The notes: a model not told the origin generated them from the letters alone. DNA of 34,555 nucleotides from an uncultured Methanomicrobiales archaeon (GCA_903926075.1 CAIYHQ010000085.1:1-34555); one strand, 5' to 3'; positions 1 to 9,890 are shown, counted from the stretch's first letter. Made by a program: numbers and translations.

Positions 1-1
1 G

Positions 2-2172
2 CTCGATAGGATTCGGGCTGATTTCGATGGGTTAAAGATCTTTTTTACTGATCCTATTCTCCCGGATAACGGATACGAAGGACAAAACTGGCAGGATGAT
101 TTTCAACTTACTTTGCATATCCAGGACGAAGTCAATATCACAAGAAAAACAGGGAATATCTTCCTAACCAACATTCACCGTGTCTATGACAGCAACACCA
201 AAACACCTACCTTTGATGATGAAGACACGATGGCATATTTCCTGGGTCCAAAACCCGTGGGAGCAACCACTGATTCAAAACTGGATCTCGGTGACATTGT
301 AAGAAATATCGATGAATTAATGGTTCTAAATGACGAGGCTCATCATGTCCACGATGAAACGCTCGCGTGGTTCAAATCAATTCAGGACATCCACAACCGC
401 CTTCTTCAAAAAGACAGCAGACTCTCCATGCAGATAGATGTTACTGCTACTCCTCGCCATAATAATGGAGCTATATTTGTCCAGACTATATCTGATTACC
501 CTCTCGTTGAGGCAATTTATCAGAACATAGCAAAACATCCGGTTCTTCCTGATTCTGCAAGCCGAGCGAAACTTTCGGAAAAAAAGAGTTACAAATATTC
601 TGAAAAATATGAAGATTACATCCATCTTGGATATCTTGAATGGAAAAAGTTTATGATGAACACCTAAAACTTGGAAAAAAAGCTGTCCAATTCATAATGA
701 CCGATGATACCAAGAATTGCGATGAAGTAGCCGGGTATCTTGAAAATCAATATCAGGAATTGAAAGATGCGGTTCTTGTTATTCACACCAAAAACAATGG
801 AGAGATATCGGAATCAAGTTCCGGGAAGAAGAATGAAGAATTGGAGAAGCTAAGAAAAGCAGCGAATGAAATTGACTCTCTTGATAATCATTACAAAGCT
901 ATTGTTTCCGTACTGATGTTAAAAGAAGGATGGGATGTAAAAAATGTCACAACCATTGTTGGACTCAGGGCATATAGTTCAAAAAGTAACATCCTCCCTG
1001 AACAGACACTTGGTCTGGGATTAAGACGGATGTACCGCGGTCAGGAAGATATAACAGAATTTGTGAGTGTGATCGGGACCGATGCATTCATGGACTTCGT
1101 TGAAACTATAAAGAACGAAGGTGTCGAAATTGACCGGAAAAAGATGGGAGAGGGGACAGATCCCAATGCACCGTTAGTAATAGAAGTTGATAAAGAAAAT
1201 ACTAAGAAAGATATTGATAAACTCGACATTCACATTCCTGTTCTATCTCCTCGAATTTATCGTGAATACAAGAACCTCTCTCTTCTGGACATAACAAAAT
1301 TCGGGAATAAAAAATTTCCTGTAATTGCATTTAGTGAAGAAGAACAACGTGAAATAATTTTCAGGGATATCACAACTGAGGAAATTACCCATAAGACCAT
1401 ACTTGATAGCAACATTGTTGCAAATTATCAAAGTGTTATTGGGTATTTCGCCCAGGTTATAATGAAGGAGCTTCGACTGGTAAGCGGATACGATATCCTT
1501 TATGGAAAGTTCAAATTATTTATTACAACGCAATTATTTGAACAGGATATTGACCTTAATAGTCTGAATATATTGAGAAATCTTTCTGAGATGGAGGTCA
1601 CAAAAAACTTAATTGAAACATTCAAGAAACAGATCAATCTATTAACTATCTTGCAGAAGGGCGAGGCACAAATCCGGGATTATATTAAGATCAGTAAATG
1701 CAGACCCTTTGTTACAAAAGACCAGGGCTATCTCGTCCCAAAGAAAAGTGTTTTCAATAAAATAATTGGAGATAGCAAATTAGAATTGGACTTTGCTAAC
1801 TTCCTCGAGAATTGTGATGATATCATTTCCTATGTTAAGAATTACTTTGCAGTGAATTTCAAGATCGATTACCAAAATAACAAAGGAGATATTTCTAATT
1901 ATTATCCAGATTTCATTGTGAAGAAGACTGATACCGAAATATATATTGTTGAGACAAAGGGTCTTTTAGATCTTGATGTGCCTTTGAAGATAGGGCGGCT
2001 AAATCAATGGTGCAAAGATATTAACGCCCTTAAAACCGGAATAGAATACCATTGGTTATTAGTTAAACAAGATGAATTTGAAGCATATACTCCGAAAAGT
2101 TTTGATGAATTAGTAAAGAACTTCTCAATGCAAAAAAGGGATGTGCAAAGAGACACACAATTTTTCAGATAG
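2..2172 (+). pseudogene. res: Type III restriction enzyme Res subunit, 5'-truncated by window edge and frameshifted
   Basis: ATP-dependent helicase/nuclease subunit of a type III restriction system. The reading frame is already open at base 2, so the start and Walker A motif lie outside the window. The first piece (to 667) carries the DEAH box in LNDEAHHVHDE and the TATP motif. The second piece (frame of 640-2172) carries the motif V/VI region (KEGWDVKNV, GLGLRRMYRG) and a C-terminal PD-(D/E)xK nuclease motif (YPDFIV followed by IVETKG). Family alignment reads straight across if one A is added to the A5 run at 644-648 (YLEWKK joined to VYDEHLK), so a one-base deletion explains the break. No Mod methyltransferase is in the window; it would be expected upstream. 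Either a real pseudogene or a sequencing error in one homopolymer. Confidence 0.85.
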
Positions 2173-2174
2173 CC

Positions 2175-2435
2175 ATTGAATTCGGCCCGATAGCTTTCTC
2201 GAAGGATTATCAGAACCTCGGAATGAAATCACCGGGATTGCTGAATATATCTGATTTGATTGGAAAAGCTGCTAACCCCGCAATTCAATTTACTGTTGAT
2301 ACCAAAAATCCCACGGTATTTGGAGATCCACTCTTTGAAAAAGGGATGTATTCTCTCACAGATTATCAACGAAATATTTCATCATTTTTCTCAAATAGTC
2401 AGGATCATAATTCAGATCGTGATTTTTGTTTGTAA
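2175..2435 (+). pseudogene. Unidentified coding remnant after res
   Basis: After the res stop, frame 3 reads from IEFGPIAFSKDYQNLG to about DPLFEKGMYSLT (to about 2370) with protein-like composition. It then runs into the 3' end of the opposing peptidase gene. An ATG exists at 2223, but the protein-like sequence begins about 16 codons earlier with no start codon or ribosome site. This fits the C-terminal scrap of a gene whose front was lost. I do not recognise the family. It could also be a chance open frame; the last 80 bases overlap the peptidase and are probably not part of it. Confidence 0.25.
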
Positions 2436-4650
2436 AGACAAACATATCAAAGGTCTTATTTGCTTTATCGAGTGCATCTGCAAGTTGCATTGTCATCGAA
2501 GGATTCACATTGTCATCCATATCTCCTGAAAGAAGGAGGAGATCTCCTGACAGGTTTCCTGCCTTGTATGCAGTGACCTGTTCACGATAGTTATCCCATT
2601 CCGGCATTCCCTCATATTTTTCTCCCCAGAAAGACGCATATAACCTGCTGTCATGATTTCCAGATGCTGCCACTCCTACTTTGAAAAAGGCAGGGTATGA
2701 GAGCATTGCCTGGGCAGCCATGAATCCTCCTGCGGATTTTCCATATATACCAACACGGCTAAGGTCCATGAACGAGTTCTTTGATGCGAGCTGCTTTAAA
2801 CCAGTGATATGATCAGGAAGGCCGCAATCACTCAAATGACCATAACTAACGTCATGAAATGCTTTTGAGCGGTATGCAGTCCCAAGACCATCCATATTCA
2901 CAACAACAAACCCAAGTTCTGCCAGCATCTGGCTTGTCCAGAATATCTTCGAGTTCCAGCTCAGGTCAGCTGGAAACCGTGTCGTTGTGATAATTGTGTA
3001 TGGACCCGGGTAGACGATATCAACCACCGGGTATTTTTTATCTTTATTGAAATTTGTCGATCTGAAGATAAGTCCACTGAGCTCAGTTATTCCATCCCTC
3101 GCTTTAAATGATACTTGATCAGGGGGCTTCCATCCCTTTTCTTCAAGGTAGGTTATATCAGCCTCTGCAATATTCATTAGGAGTTTCCCATCCGAGGATT
3201 TGAGTTCCGTAACTGGGGGAAGATCTACACGCGAGTAGGATTCAACAAAAGTTTTCCCATCTGGTGAGAAAGAGATCGTTCGATCTCCATTTTCATGAGT
3301 CAACAGTTCAAGCCCGGTTCCATCAGGGTGGATTCGGTACAGGTACTGGTAATAGGGATTTCCAGCTTCTTTTCCAGACCCTGTAAAGTACAGGTATGAA
3401 TTTTCTTCGTCAACATAGATGAGCTTTCGAACTACCCAGTCTCCCGAAGTTACCTGATTTTTAAGTACACCGTTACTGCCATATCTGTAAAGATGTCCCC
3501 AACCATCCCTTTCTGAGAACCATATGATGTCACCGCCTTTTTCAAGGACCGCAATGTTCGGTATATCAGCATAATTGAGGTTCGCCTCCCTGTAAGTTGG
3601 CCCTGTTTCGTTGAGGACTTCAATCGTTTCACCCGTCTCAGGGTTTTCCATGAGGAAACGAAGCGTTTTTTCTCCACGTTCAATAAAAAGCGAATAAATT
3701 TCGGTTCCTGCTTTATTCCACCACTGGAGTATATACTGGTCAGTGTCCATCATTGAGGTTTCAGGTTGGGGCTTCCAGTGACCTCGCAGAACTGATTTCT
3801 TCTTTATGTCGATAACCACCGGTTCATACATCGGGATTGAAAGGTCTCCCGGATTTGCAAAACGGTAGCTGTACAGGATCGGTTGCAGGGACCCGTTTTC
3901 AGGGGCTTGCTGCAGGAGGTAGGAAGACCTGACATTTCTCTGGTCTACTTTAAATGTCCTAATCTTCTGCGAATCAGGTGACCAGACAAGATACGACGAG
4001 GGAGATTCGTTCAATCTTGCCTCAGTAACCGGGTAACTGACAGTATCAGAACGCTTTCCATAAAAATAATCGGTAGTTCCATCGGTTGTCAGGGGTGTAT
4101 CAGTCCTGGTTATGACATCATAGAGCCACAGGTTGCTGCCATTTACATATGCAATGTAGTGCCCGTCTGGTGAATGTGTCCCTGTTTTTACTGCTGGCGA
4201 AAGATTAGTTGCGGTTACCTTGTATCTGGAAATATCATAGGACCAGTCATTTCCTAGCGCATTGAATGAAAAGGTCCCGAATTCCGGTGAAAATGACGGA
4301 TTTAAAATCTGTATGCGTGCAGGATCTATTCTTTTTCCTGAGGCATTACCGAGTTCAGTAAGAAAACGGTCAGTATCAAAAAGATGTTTTTTACTTATGA
4401 GTGTTGTATTTACAAGATAATAATCAGTTTTTTCCTTTCCATTATCAGCATACCAGAAAAGGTCGTTTCCAATCCAGTGAGGGATGATATCGGCATGGTA
4501 GATATGTGAAACAATTGAGTCAGGATAAAAAGTCTCGACCATCCCTATTTCTGGTGCAGGAATAGAGTGTTGCGTATCAACTGCTTCACACAACGGAAGG
4601 AAAAATAACACACATATAAGGATAAAATACAAAAGAGACCGGTTTACCAT
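2356..4650 (-). CDS. Secreted S9-family prolyl oligopeptidase / dipeptidyl peptidase IV-like serine peptidase
   Basis: The start at 4650 (MVNRSLLYFILICVLFFLP...) gives a clean signal peptide or N-terminal anchor; a longer frame to 4740 would put a basic extension in front of it and is disfavoured. About 764 residues: an N-terminal beta-propeller with WD-like strands (SPDGHYIAYVNGSNLWLYD, SFSPDGKTF), then a C-terminal alpha/beta hydrolase domain. The catalytic triad is visible: Ser in YGKSAGGF, Asp in SGDMDDNV and His in NKNHDL. The family cleaves short peptides, often after Pro or small residues. The signal sequence places it outside the membrane, so a role in peptide scavenging or cell-surface turnover is inferred. 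It has its own promoter and lies downstream of the ech terminator, so it is probably monocistronic. Confidence 0.88.
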   Translation of the reverse strand: MVNRSLLYFILICVLFFLPLCEAVDTQHSIPAPEIGMVETFYPDSIVSHIYHADIIPHWIGNDLFWYADNGKEKTDYYLVNTTLISKKHLFDTDRFLTELGNASGKRIDPARIQILNPSFSPEFGTFSFNALGNDWSYDISRYKVTATNLSPAVKTGTHSPDGHYIAYVNGSNLWLYDVITRTDTPLTTDGTTDYFYGKRSDTVSYPVTEARLNESPSSYLVWSPDSQKIRTFKVDQRNVRSSYLLQQAPENGSLQPILYSYRFANPGDLSIPMYEPVVIDIKKKSVLRGHWKPQPETSMMDTDQYILQWWNKAGTEIYSLFIERGEKTLRFLMENPETGETIEVLNETGPTYREANLNYADIPNIAVLEKGGDIIWFSERDGWGHLYRYGSNGVLKNQVTSGDWVVRKLIYVDEENSYLYFTGSGKEAGNPYYQYLYRIHPDGTGLELLTHENGDRTISFSPDGKTFVESYSRVDLPPVTELKSSDGKLLMNIAEADITYLEEKGWKPPDQVSFKARDGITELSGLIFRSTNFNKDKKYPVVDIVYPGPYTIITTTRFPADLSWNSKIFWTSQMLAELGFVVVNMDGLGTAYRSKAFHDVSYGHLSDCGLPDHITGLKQLASKNSFMDLSRVGIYGKSAGGFMAAQAMLSYPAFFKVGVAASGNHDSRLYASFWGEKYEGMPEWDNYREQVTAYKAGNLSGDLLLLSGDMDDNVNPSMTMQLADALDKANKTFDMFVFTNKNHDLNYDPDYLRKMMKYFVDNL

Positions 4651-4717
4651 AAATAATAAGGTATTAAATATGGTATAAAAGTAGCGAGAATAATATTTCA
4701 GGTTGTAAACCCTATGA

Positions 4718-4728
4718 TGATATATAAA
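4718..4728 (-). promoter_or_regulatory. TATA box of the S9 peptidase gene
   Basis: On the minus strand the sequence reads CCGATTTATATATC, a strong archaeal TATA element about 70 bases upstream of the ATG at 4650. It predicts a transcription start near 4693 and a short leader. No clear Shine-Dalgarno site is seen before the ATG. Confidence 0.55.
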
Positions 4729-4800
4729 TCGGCTTGTCAAAGATTAGACAAATATTTTTTCATTCCTGAAGTTAAATTTTCTTTATTCTAAACAGATTTT

Positions 4801-4828
4801 AAAAGTAAAAAAAAGACAAGAAAAAAAT
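4801..4828 (-). terminator. Poly-T terminator behind the ech operon
   Basis: On the coding (minus) strand there are T7 (4821-4827) and T8 (4807-4814) tracts about 25-50 bases after the echF stop. Archaeal RNA polymerase terminates at such tracts without needing a hairpin. This separates the ech operon from the peptidase gene. Confidence 0.55.
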
Positions 4829-4852
4829 ATGTTTGTTTTGAATTGGACGAAA

Positions 4853-5245
4853 TTATTCTTCTGTTTTACTGTTATCTACCGTTTCTTTTTTTCTCTCCGG
4901 TTTTGGAGGAACAGTATATATTTCGATACCTTCCCGGACCGTCATCGGGTTTGTATAGATATTCTCAGTTGAAAGACAGTTCGTAGGGCAGTCTTCAACA
5001 CAGCAATTGCATATGATACACCTGAGCCTGTCAATCTGCCATGTCCTCACTTTCACGTCTACTGTGATTGCCTGAGTCGGACATGACTTTTCACATTTCC
5101 GGCAGGCAATACATTTAAGCGGTTCAATAAGGATCCTGCCCCTGAATGCAGCGGCTGATTTCGCAGGCCTGACCGGATACATAAGGGTTGCAGGTTTCCT
5201 GCTGACGCTACGAAACACCATTTTTGTCATTGAAAAGAGTCCCAT
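4853..5245 (-). CDS. echF: Ech hydrogenase subunit F, 2[4Fe-4S] ferredoxin-like
   Basis: 130-residue NuoI-like polyferredoxin subunit that passes electrons from reduced ferredoxin into the hydrogenase. Two classic cluster motifs are seen: C45-x2-C48-x2-C51-x3-C55-P and C76-x2-C79-x2-C82-x3-C86-P. The start at 5245 was chosen because GGAGAGGTGA lies a few bases upstream, spanning the echE stop; an in-frame ATG at 5266 inside echE has no such site. The tail is charged (PKPERKKE...), as often seen in this subunit. Last gene of the echABCDEF operon, followed by T tracts. Confidence 0.93.
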   Translation of the reverse strand: MGLFSMTKMVFRSVSRKPATLMYPVRPAKSAAAFRGRILIEPLKCIACRKCEKSCPTQAITVDVKVRTWQIDRLRCIICNCCVEDCPTNCLSTENIYTNPMTVREGIEIYTVPPKPERKKETVDNSKTEE

Positions 5246-5250
5246 TCTAT

Positions 5251-6330
5251 TCACCTCTCCGCACAACCGATACAGGGATCAATCGAAAGTACAATAATTG
5301 GGACATCGGCAAGTTCACAGCCCTTTAATATTGTAACTAGTGGGGTGATATTTGCAAGTGTAGGGGTCCTGACTCTGTGCCTCGCAAGAAATTTAGTCCC
5401 ATTTCCCTTGATGTAATGGATTACCTCTCCTCTTGGTTGTTCTGACCGTGCGAAATACTCTCCGTCAGGTGCTCCGGTTACCTTCATGTCAATAGGGCCA
5501 TCGGGTATCTTTTTTACCGCCTGTTTCACAATATCAATTGAAGTGAACATCTCTTTTGCCCTGACTTCACACCTTGCATATGAGTCACCTGCACTGGCAA
5601 CGACCGGCTCAAATGATAAATCGCCATATGCAGCATACCCGATCTTCCGAGTGTCGTATGAGTGACCACTTGCCCGTATGGTCGGGCCTACTGCTCCCTG
5701 GAGATATGCATCGTCTTTTGAAAGTATACCAGTCCCCTTAAGACGGTGACGGACAGAGGAGTCTCTTAAAAAGACATTAACCAGGTCGTGCAATTCTCCC
5801 TGCATTGAATCGAGCCCGGATGCCATTTCATCAAGCTTTTCAGATGAGATGTCCCTCCTAACTCCGCCCACTTTGCATGAGCCCTGAATAACCCTGCCCC
5901 CTGTTGTTGCTTCAAGGTCATCAAGAATGTGTTCACGGAGTCGCCATGCATTCATAAAAAGACTCTCAAATCCCATGGCATCTGCAAACAAGCCCAGCCA
6001 CAGGAGGTGAGAATGCATCCTTGAGTATTCAGACCAGATAGTGCGTAAGTAATCTGCCCGTTTTGGTATTTCCAGGTTCATAATTCCTTCAATTCCCTGG
6101 CAATAGGTCATCCCGTGGATAAAACTGCAGATACCACAGATCCTTTCGGCAATATATACGTATTGGGGATATTCGCGCTTTTCAACGAGTTTTTCAAGGC
6201 CACGGTGAACATATCCGATGGTAGGAATAGCATCCACTACCTTTTCATCTTCCAGAACAAGGTCCAGATGAAGTGGTTCAGGGAGCACAGGGTGCTGGGG
6301 CCCGAATGGAATTACAACTTGTTTTGACAT
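5251..6330 (-). CDS. echE: Ech [NiFe] hydrogenase large subunit
   Basis: 359-residue NuoD-like catalytic subunit holding the Ni-Fe centre. Both ligand motifs are intact: RICGIC (C65, C68) and the C-terminal DPCIGC (C353, C356). This separates a true hydrogenase from a complex I NuoD. The protein ends three residues after C356, so there is no C-terminal peptide to be removed by a maturation protease; from family knowledge this is a trait of some group 4 enzymes. GAGGAGG lies a few bases before the ATG. The start overlaps the echD end by 19 bases, which suggests translational coupling. It also resembles Mbh/Coo large subunits, but the six-gene order matches Ech. Confidence 0.95.
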   Translation of the reverse strand: MSKQVVIPFGPQHPVLPEPLHLDLVLEDEKVVDAIPTIGYVHRGLEKLVEKREYPQYVYIAERICGICSFIHGMTYCQGIEGIMNLEIPKRADYLRTIWSEYSRMHSHLLWLGLFADAMGFESLFMNAWRLREHILDDLEATTGGRVIQGSCKVGGVRRDISSEKLDEMASGLDSMQGELHDLVNVFLRDSSVRHRLKGTGILSKDDAYLQGAVGPTIRASGHSYDTRKIGYAAYGDLSFEPVVASAGDSYARCEVRAKEMFTSIDIVKQAVKKIPDGPIDMKVTGAPDGEYFARSEQPRGEVIHYIKGNGTKFLARHRVRTPTLANITPLVTILKGCELADVPIIVLSIDPCIGCAER

Positions 6331-6695
6331 GCATCCTCCTCTTTTGAACTGACTACACCAAACGGATACTTTATGCTCGTCCTGATAAACGTCCCTTTGA
6401 AATCAATTGCAATTCCAGTAATTTCAATCCCATAAAGGTCATGAATTTCGTTTTCATAGACAAATGCGCAGGTATATATTCCAGAAACACTGGGGACCTC
6501 AAGCCCGGAAGGGATTGTAAGTTTCAGGTTCTCGAAATTATAATCTTTATCAAACGAGTAATTAATCTCGAATATATCGCCAATCCTGGCACATCCTATC
6601 TGAACAAGCCTTTTTCCCCCATCCTTCATCGCCTGAACTGACCTAATAAGGGAGTCAGGCGTTATATCCTGCATTTTCTGCTCTTCGCGTATCAT
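6312..6695 (-). CDS. echD: Ech hydrogenase subunit D (NuoC-like)
   Basis: 127-residue hydrophilic NuoC-type subunit. It includes the conserved YENEIHDLYGIEITG stretch, equivalent to the E-x-xD-(L/M)-(Y/F)-G signature of NuoC/Ech D proteins. The start at 6695 is set by an ATGA overlap with the echC stop and an upstream GGAGG; a longer frame to 6722 would lie wholly inside echC. It has a structural role in the peripheral arm, beside the large subunit. It lacks the fused NuoD seen in some complex I forms. Confidence 0.9.
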   Translation of the reverse strand: MIREEQKMQDITPDSLIRSVQAMKDGGKRLVQIGCARIGDIFEINYSFDKDYNFENLKLTIPSGLEVPSVSGIYTCAFVYENEIHDLYGIEITGIAIDFKGTFIRTSIKYPFGVVSSKEEDACQNKL

Positions 6696-7129
6696 TTCTT
6701 CCCTGCCTCCATCTTCGCCCACTTTTCTTCAAGGATTCCTAGCGCCTTTACAACACCATCAATTATCATCTCAGGCCTTGCTGCACAACCTGGAACATAA
6801 ACATCCACCGGAATCATAGTATCGATCCCACCCATGACATTGTAACATTCACGGAATACGCCACCAGATGTTGCACATATTCCGATTGCAACAACGACCT
6901 TCGGCTCAGGAATCTGGTTATAAATATTTTTGATTACTTCTTTGTTCTGTTCGTTGATCGACCCGGTTACAAGGAAAACGTCTGCGTGTTTCGGATTTCC
7001 GGTATTAATTATTCCAAATCTCTCTATGTCGTATAGGGGAGTAAGGCAGGCAAGGACTTCAATATCACAGCCATTGCAGCTTGATGCATCATAATGGATT
7101 ACCCATGGAGACCGTGCGAGATATGTCAT
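6692..7129 (-). CDS. echC: Ech hydrogenase small subunit (NuoB-like)
   Basis: 145-residue small subunit carrying the proximal [4Fe-4S] cluster. Ligands are visible as C18 and C21 (SSCNGCDIE), C85 (GICATSGG) and C115 (VPGCAARP). It pairs with EchE to form the hydrogenase core. The start at 7129 was chosen because the ATG follows the echB stop by two bases and AGGTGGTGGTGA is an adjacent ribosome site. The longer open frame to 7219 is inside echB. The short length is typical of group 4 hydrogenases, as opposed to the larger uptake enzymes. Confidence 0.94.
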   Translation of the reverse strand: MTYLARSPWVIHYDASSCNGCDIEVLACLTPLYDIERFGIINTGNPKHADVFLVTGSINEQNKEVIKNIYNQIPEPKVVVAIGICATSGGVFRECYNVMGGIDTMIPVDVYVPGCAARPEMIIDGVVKALGILEEKWAKMEAGKK

Positions 7130-7131
7130 AT

Positions 7132-7989
7132 TCACCACCACCTGAAGAACAGAATACCTATATTCACAATTCCCAATACTGCCGTAATTATCCATGCACT
7201 TTTCAATGCAAAAGACCACCTGACACGTGCCGAGACATTATCGATATAGATCTCAAGAAGATAGATAACGATAAGAGCAATAATACCAATTACGGGATTG
7301 AAAGCAAAGAAAAGATAGATGAACCCTAACAAAAATACGGTCTCGTACCAATGGGCAATTTCGGTTATTCCAAGGACCGACCCTGAAAAGTCTGTTGTAA
7401 GTCCTTTTATCAATTCCTGATGTGCATGGTGCGAAGTTGAAATATCAAATGGCGATTTCCTCAGTTTCATTGTAAAAACATAGAGGAATGCAAAGAATAA
7501 TCCTGGAATTAAGAGAATTATCGCCCCATTGTAACTGATGATGTCTCTGACAAAAAAACTCTTACTTACGAGATACATCCCGGCTGCACAGAGAATAATT
7601 GCCGGTTCAAACGCCATGAGCATGATTAATTCACGTTCCGCACCAATAACACTGTACGGAGAACGGGAAGCATATGCACCCATTATTAAAAAGACATGCG
7701 CAAGCGTAAGCGCAAAAACAACGAGCAGGATATCTCCTCCTGAAAAAAAGAGGGCTCCAGTGAACGCGATGAATACAATGTATGCAACGACATAAACGTA
7801 CTGAGTCGTTGTAACTACCATTGTTTCCTTCTCGAAAAGTTTACTTACGTCATAAAAAGGCTGAAGAAGAGGGGGTCCAACCCTCCCCTGCATCCTTGCT
7901 GTTACAATTCTGTCAGCACCTGCAATAAGTCCTCCAATAAGCGGGGCTAATATTAGAAAAATTATTCCGGTTATGATATTCAGATTCAT
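7132..7989 (-). CDS. echB: Ech hydrogenase membrane subunit B (NuoH-like)
   Basis: 285-residue integral membrane protein of the NuoH/HycD family, which anchors the hydrogenase core and joins it to the ion-translocating subunit. The family signature appears near the N terminus as GADRIVTARMQGRVGPPLLQ, followed by PFYDVSKLFEKE. About eight hydrophobic segments can be seen. The start at 7989 forms an ATGA overlap with the echA stop (7986) and has GGAGGGG upstream. The conserved loop with KSPFDISTSHHAHQELIKG sits near the middle, as in other family members. Confidence 0.93.
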   Translation of the reverse strand: MNLNIITGIIFLILAPLIGGLIAGADRIVTARMQGRVGPPLLQPFYDVSKLFEKETMVVTTTQYVYVVAYIVFIAFTGALFFSGGDILLVVFALTLAHVFLIMGAYASRSPYSVIGAERELIMLMAFEPAIILCAAGMYLVSKSFFVRDIISYNGAIILLIPGLFFAFLYVFTMKLRKSPFDISTSHHAHQELIKGLTTDFSGSVLGITEIAHWYETVFLLGFIYLFFAFNPVIGIIALIVIYLLEIYIDNVSARVRWSFALKSAWIITAVLGIVNIGILFFRWW

Positions 7990-9890
7990 AGAATAACCCC
8001 TCCAATAAGCATTGCGGCAAATGAGATCAGGATGAGAACTACACCCGCTGCACATCCAACCGGGACAAGTTTTGCCTCTCCAAACCAGGAATCGAGGTAA
8101 TAATTGGAAATGACAAGTTCTCTTCTTATACCAAGAGACCCTTCAAAGGCATATGCATCATTCACAGGTCTGCCGCACATATACGGTCCGGTATGCTTCT
8201 TATCTTTACGATAATGCAGGAAGGTAAGCGGCAGAATAAGCACAAGGACAAGCATCAGGATCATTATGACGACATTTTCAAATGGCAGGGAAGTTGTCAT
8301 CCCATAGGTAGTTTTCAGGAACCTTTCGACAATTACCGAGGAAATTACAGGGATAAGGAAACATACAACAATCGTCAGTGCAGACAGAGAGTAGAGAGCT
8401 GCCCATTCCGATATACTTACTCTTTTTTCAATTGTCTCACCGGACGAGGGAGGTACTGAAATTATCTTTCCCATCCATTTTGACCAGAAGAAAACGGTTA
8501 CTGCACTTCCGAATGCAAGGATGAGAATAAGGAGGAAACCACCGGGTGTGTCGAGAAATGCTCTCATTGTTGCATATTTACTCATTAACATACCAAATGG
8601 AGCAAGGAACATACCTGCAATTCCGATAAGGATCATTCCAGCGACTTTGGGCATCTTTAACACAAGGCCGTCCATGTCCTCAATATCCCGGCTGTTAAGG
8701 CTGTGTTCGGCAGTACCGACGCACAGGAAGAGAAGTGACTTCGCTATGGCATGGAATATAATCAGGAATATTGCAGCCCACATCGCTTCGTACGTACCTA
8801 TTCCTGCACAAGCTATGATTAACCCGAGATTTGCAACAGTCGAATATGCCAATACCCTCTTTGCGTTGCTTTGAGAGATAGCTATCATTGAGGCTATAAG
8901 AAAGGTAACTGCACCCACAAGTGCTATCGCATAGCCTGCATATGTATGCTCAAATACAGGAGCGAAACGGACAATTATGTATACACCCGCTTTCACCATT
9001 GTGCTGGAATGAAGCAGTGCAGAGACCGGAGTCGGAGCGACCATTGCTCCAAGAAGCCAGGATGAAAAAGGGAGTTGTGCTGATTTGGTAAGGCCCGCAA
9101 AACCTATTAAAACCGCCGGGATTAATGCAATTGCTGGCCCGGTTGTTATAAGGGTCATAAGTTCAAAGGAGCTTCCTTTGATAAAGGTAAGGGCAATAAG
9201 GGCAATAACAAAACCAAGACCTCCTAGCAGGTTCATCCATAGGGCACTGAATGCATTTTTTTTCGCGTCTTCAGTCCCTGAGTATCCAATAAGGAGGAAT
9301 GAACACAGAGTTGTGACTTCCCAGAAGAAAAAGATCCAGACAAGGTTATTCGAAAAAATAAGTCCGAACATTGCAGAAAGAAAGACAAGGATCAGGCAGA
9401 AAAAGAGAGGTCGTCTGTCCCTTGCTTCTTTATGCTGCAAGTGGTACTCACGCATATAACCTGTTGCATAGATTGCTATCAGCCCGCCAATGACACCAAC
9501 TATCAATGCCATTATAAGAGTCAACTCATCAACAAACAGGTTTTTTGTAATCTCACTCACAGGGTGAGCCATTTCAAGCCAGATAACAAGAGCAGTCTGT
9601 ACAATTACAAGACCAATCACCAGATATTGCCGGTTTTTTATACCTATATATAACAGGAATATGGCAATCAGGAGTTCAATCAGGAATATCAGCTGCCCTG
9701 TCGGTTCCGATGCAAGGGAATAAATCTGGATGCCTTTATTCCATTCTGCTGCAAAAAGCACAACCGATACAATGGCAACAATTAATGCTGAACATTTTAC
9801 CACTGCACCATGTAGGAAGTCTTTTGGAAGCAGGAGCACAAGGAGTCCGGCAAGTGCCGGGAATAAAATCAGGAAGATCAATAGCTCCAC
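7986..9890 (-). CDS. echA: Ech hydrogenase membrane subunit A (NuoL/Mrp antiporter-like)
   Basis: About 634 residues with 14 or more hydrophobic segments; the ion-translocating subunit of Ech. The antiporter-like core is plain: FFFWEVTTLCSFLLIGY (key Glu in TM5), GLTKSAQLPFSSWLLGAM, PTPVSALLHSSTMVKAGVY and an HAIAKSLLFLCVG stretch. I chose the GTG at 9890 because AGGTGG stands 8-10 bases upstream and the protein then begins directly with a membrane helix. An ATG at 9950 would add 20 polar residues and place the ribosome site inside the gene. First gene of the operon. Confidence 0.92.
   Translation of the reverse strand: MELLIFLILFPALAGLLVLLLPKDFLHGAVVKCSALIVAIVSVVLFAAEWNKGIQIYSLASEPTGQLIFLIELLIAIFLLYIGIKNRQYLVIGLVIVQTALVIWLEMAHPVSEITKNLFVDELTLIMALIVGVIGGLIAIYATGYMREYHLQHKEARDRRPLFFCLILVFLSAMFGLIFSNNLVWIFFFWEVTTLCSFLLIGYSGTEDAKKNAFSALWMNLLGGLGFVIALIALTFIKGSSFELMTLITTGPAIALIPAVLIGFAGLTKSAQLPFSSWLLGAMVAPTPVSALLHSSTMVKAGVYIIVRFAPVFEHTYAGYAIALVGAVTFLIASMIAISQSNAKRVLAYSTVANLGLIIACAGIGTYEAMWAAIFLIIFHAIAKSLLFLCVGTAEHSLNSRDIEDMDGLVLKMPKVAGMILIGIAGMFLAPFGMLMSKYATMRAFLDTPGGFLLILILAFGSAVTVFFWSKWMGKIISVPPSSGETIEKRVSISEWAALYSLSALTIVVCFLIPVISSVIVERFLKTTYGMTTSLPFENVVIMILMLVLVLILPLTFLHYRKDKKHTGPYMCGRPVNDAYAFEGSLGIRRELVISNYYLDSWFGEAKLVPVGCAAGVVLILISFAAMLIGGVIL

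Noticed and set aside
4651-4740. N-terminal extension of the S9 peptidase to 4740
   Set aside because: It runs through the TATA box and buries the signal peptide behind 30 aromatic and basic residues.
7990-8055. Upstream extension of EchB with CSGCSSHPDLIC, looking like a metal-binding motif
   Set aside because: It is the out-of-frame antisense-free shadow of the echA 3' end; the ATGA junction at 7986-7989 sets the start.
8521-9459. Plus-strand open frames opposite echA
   Set aside because: Arg/Pro/Ile-rich translations without motifs; mirror frames of a membrane protein gene.
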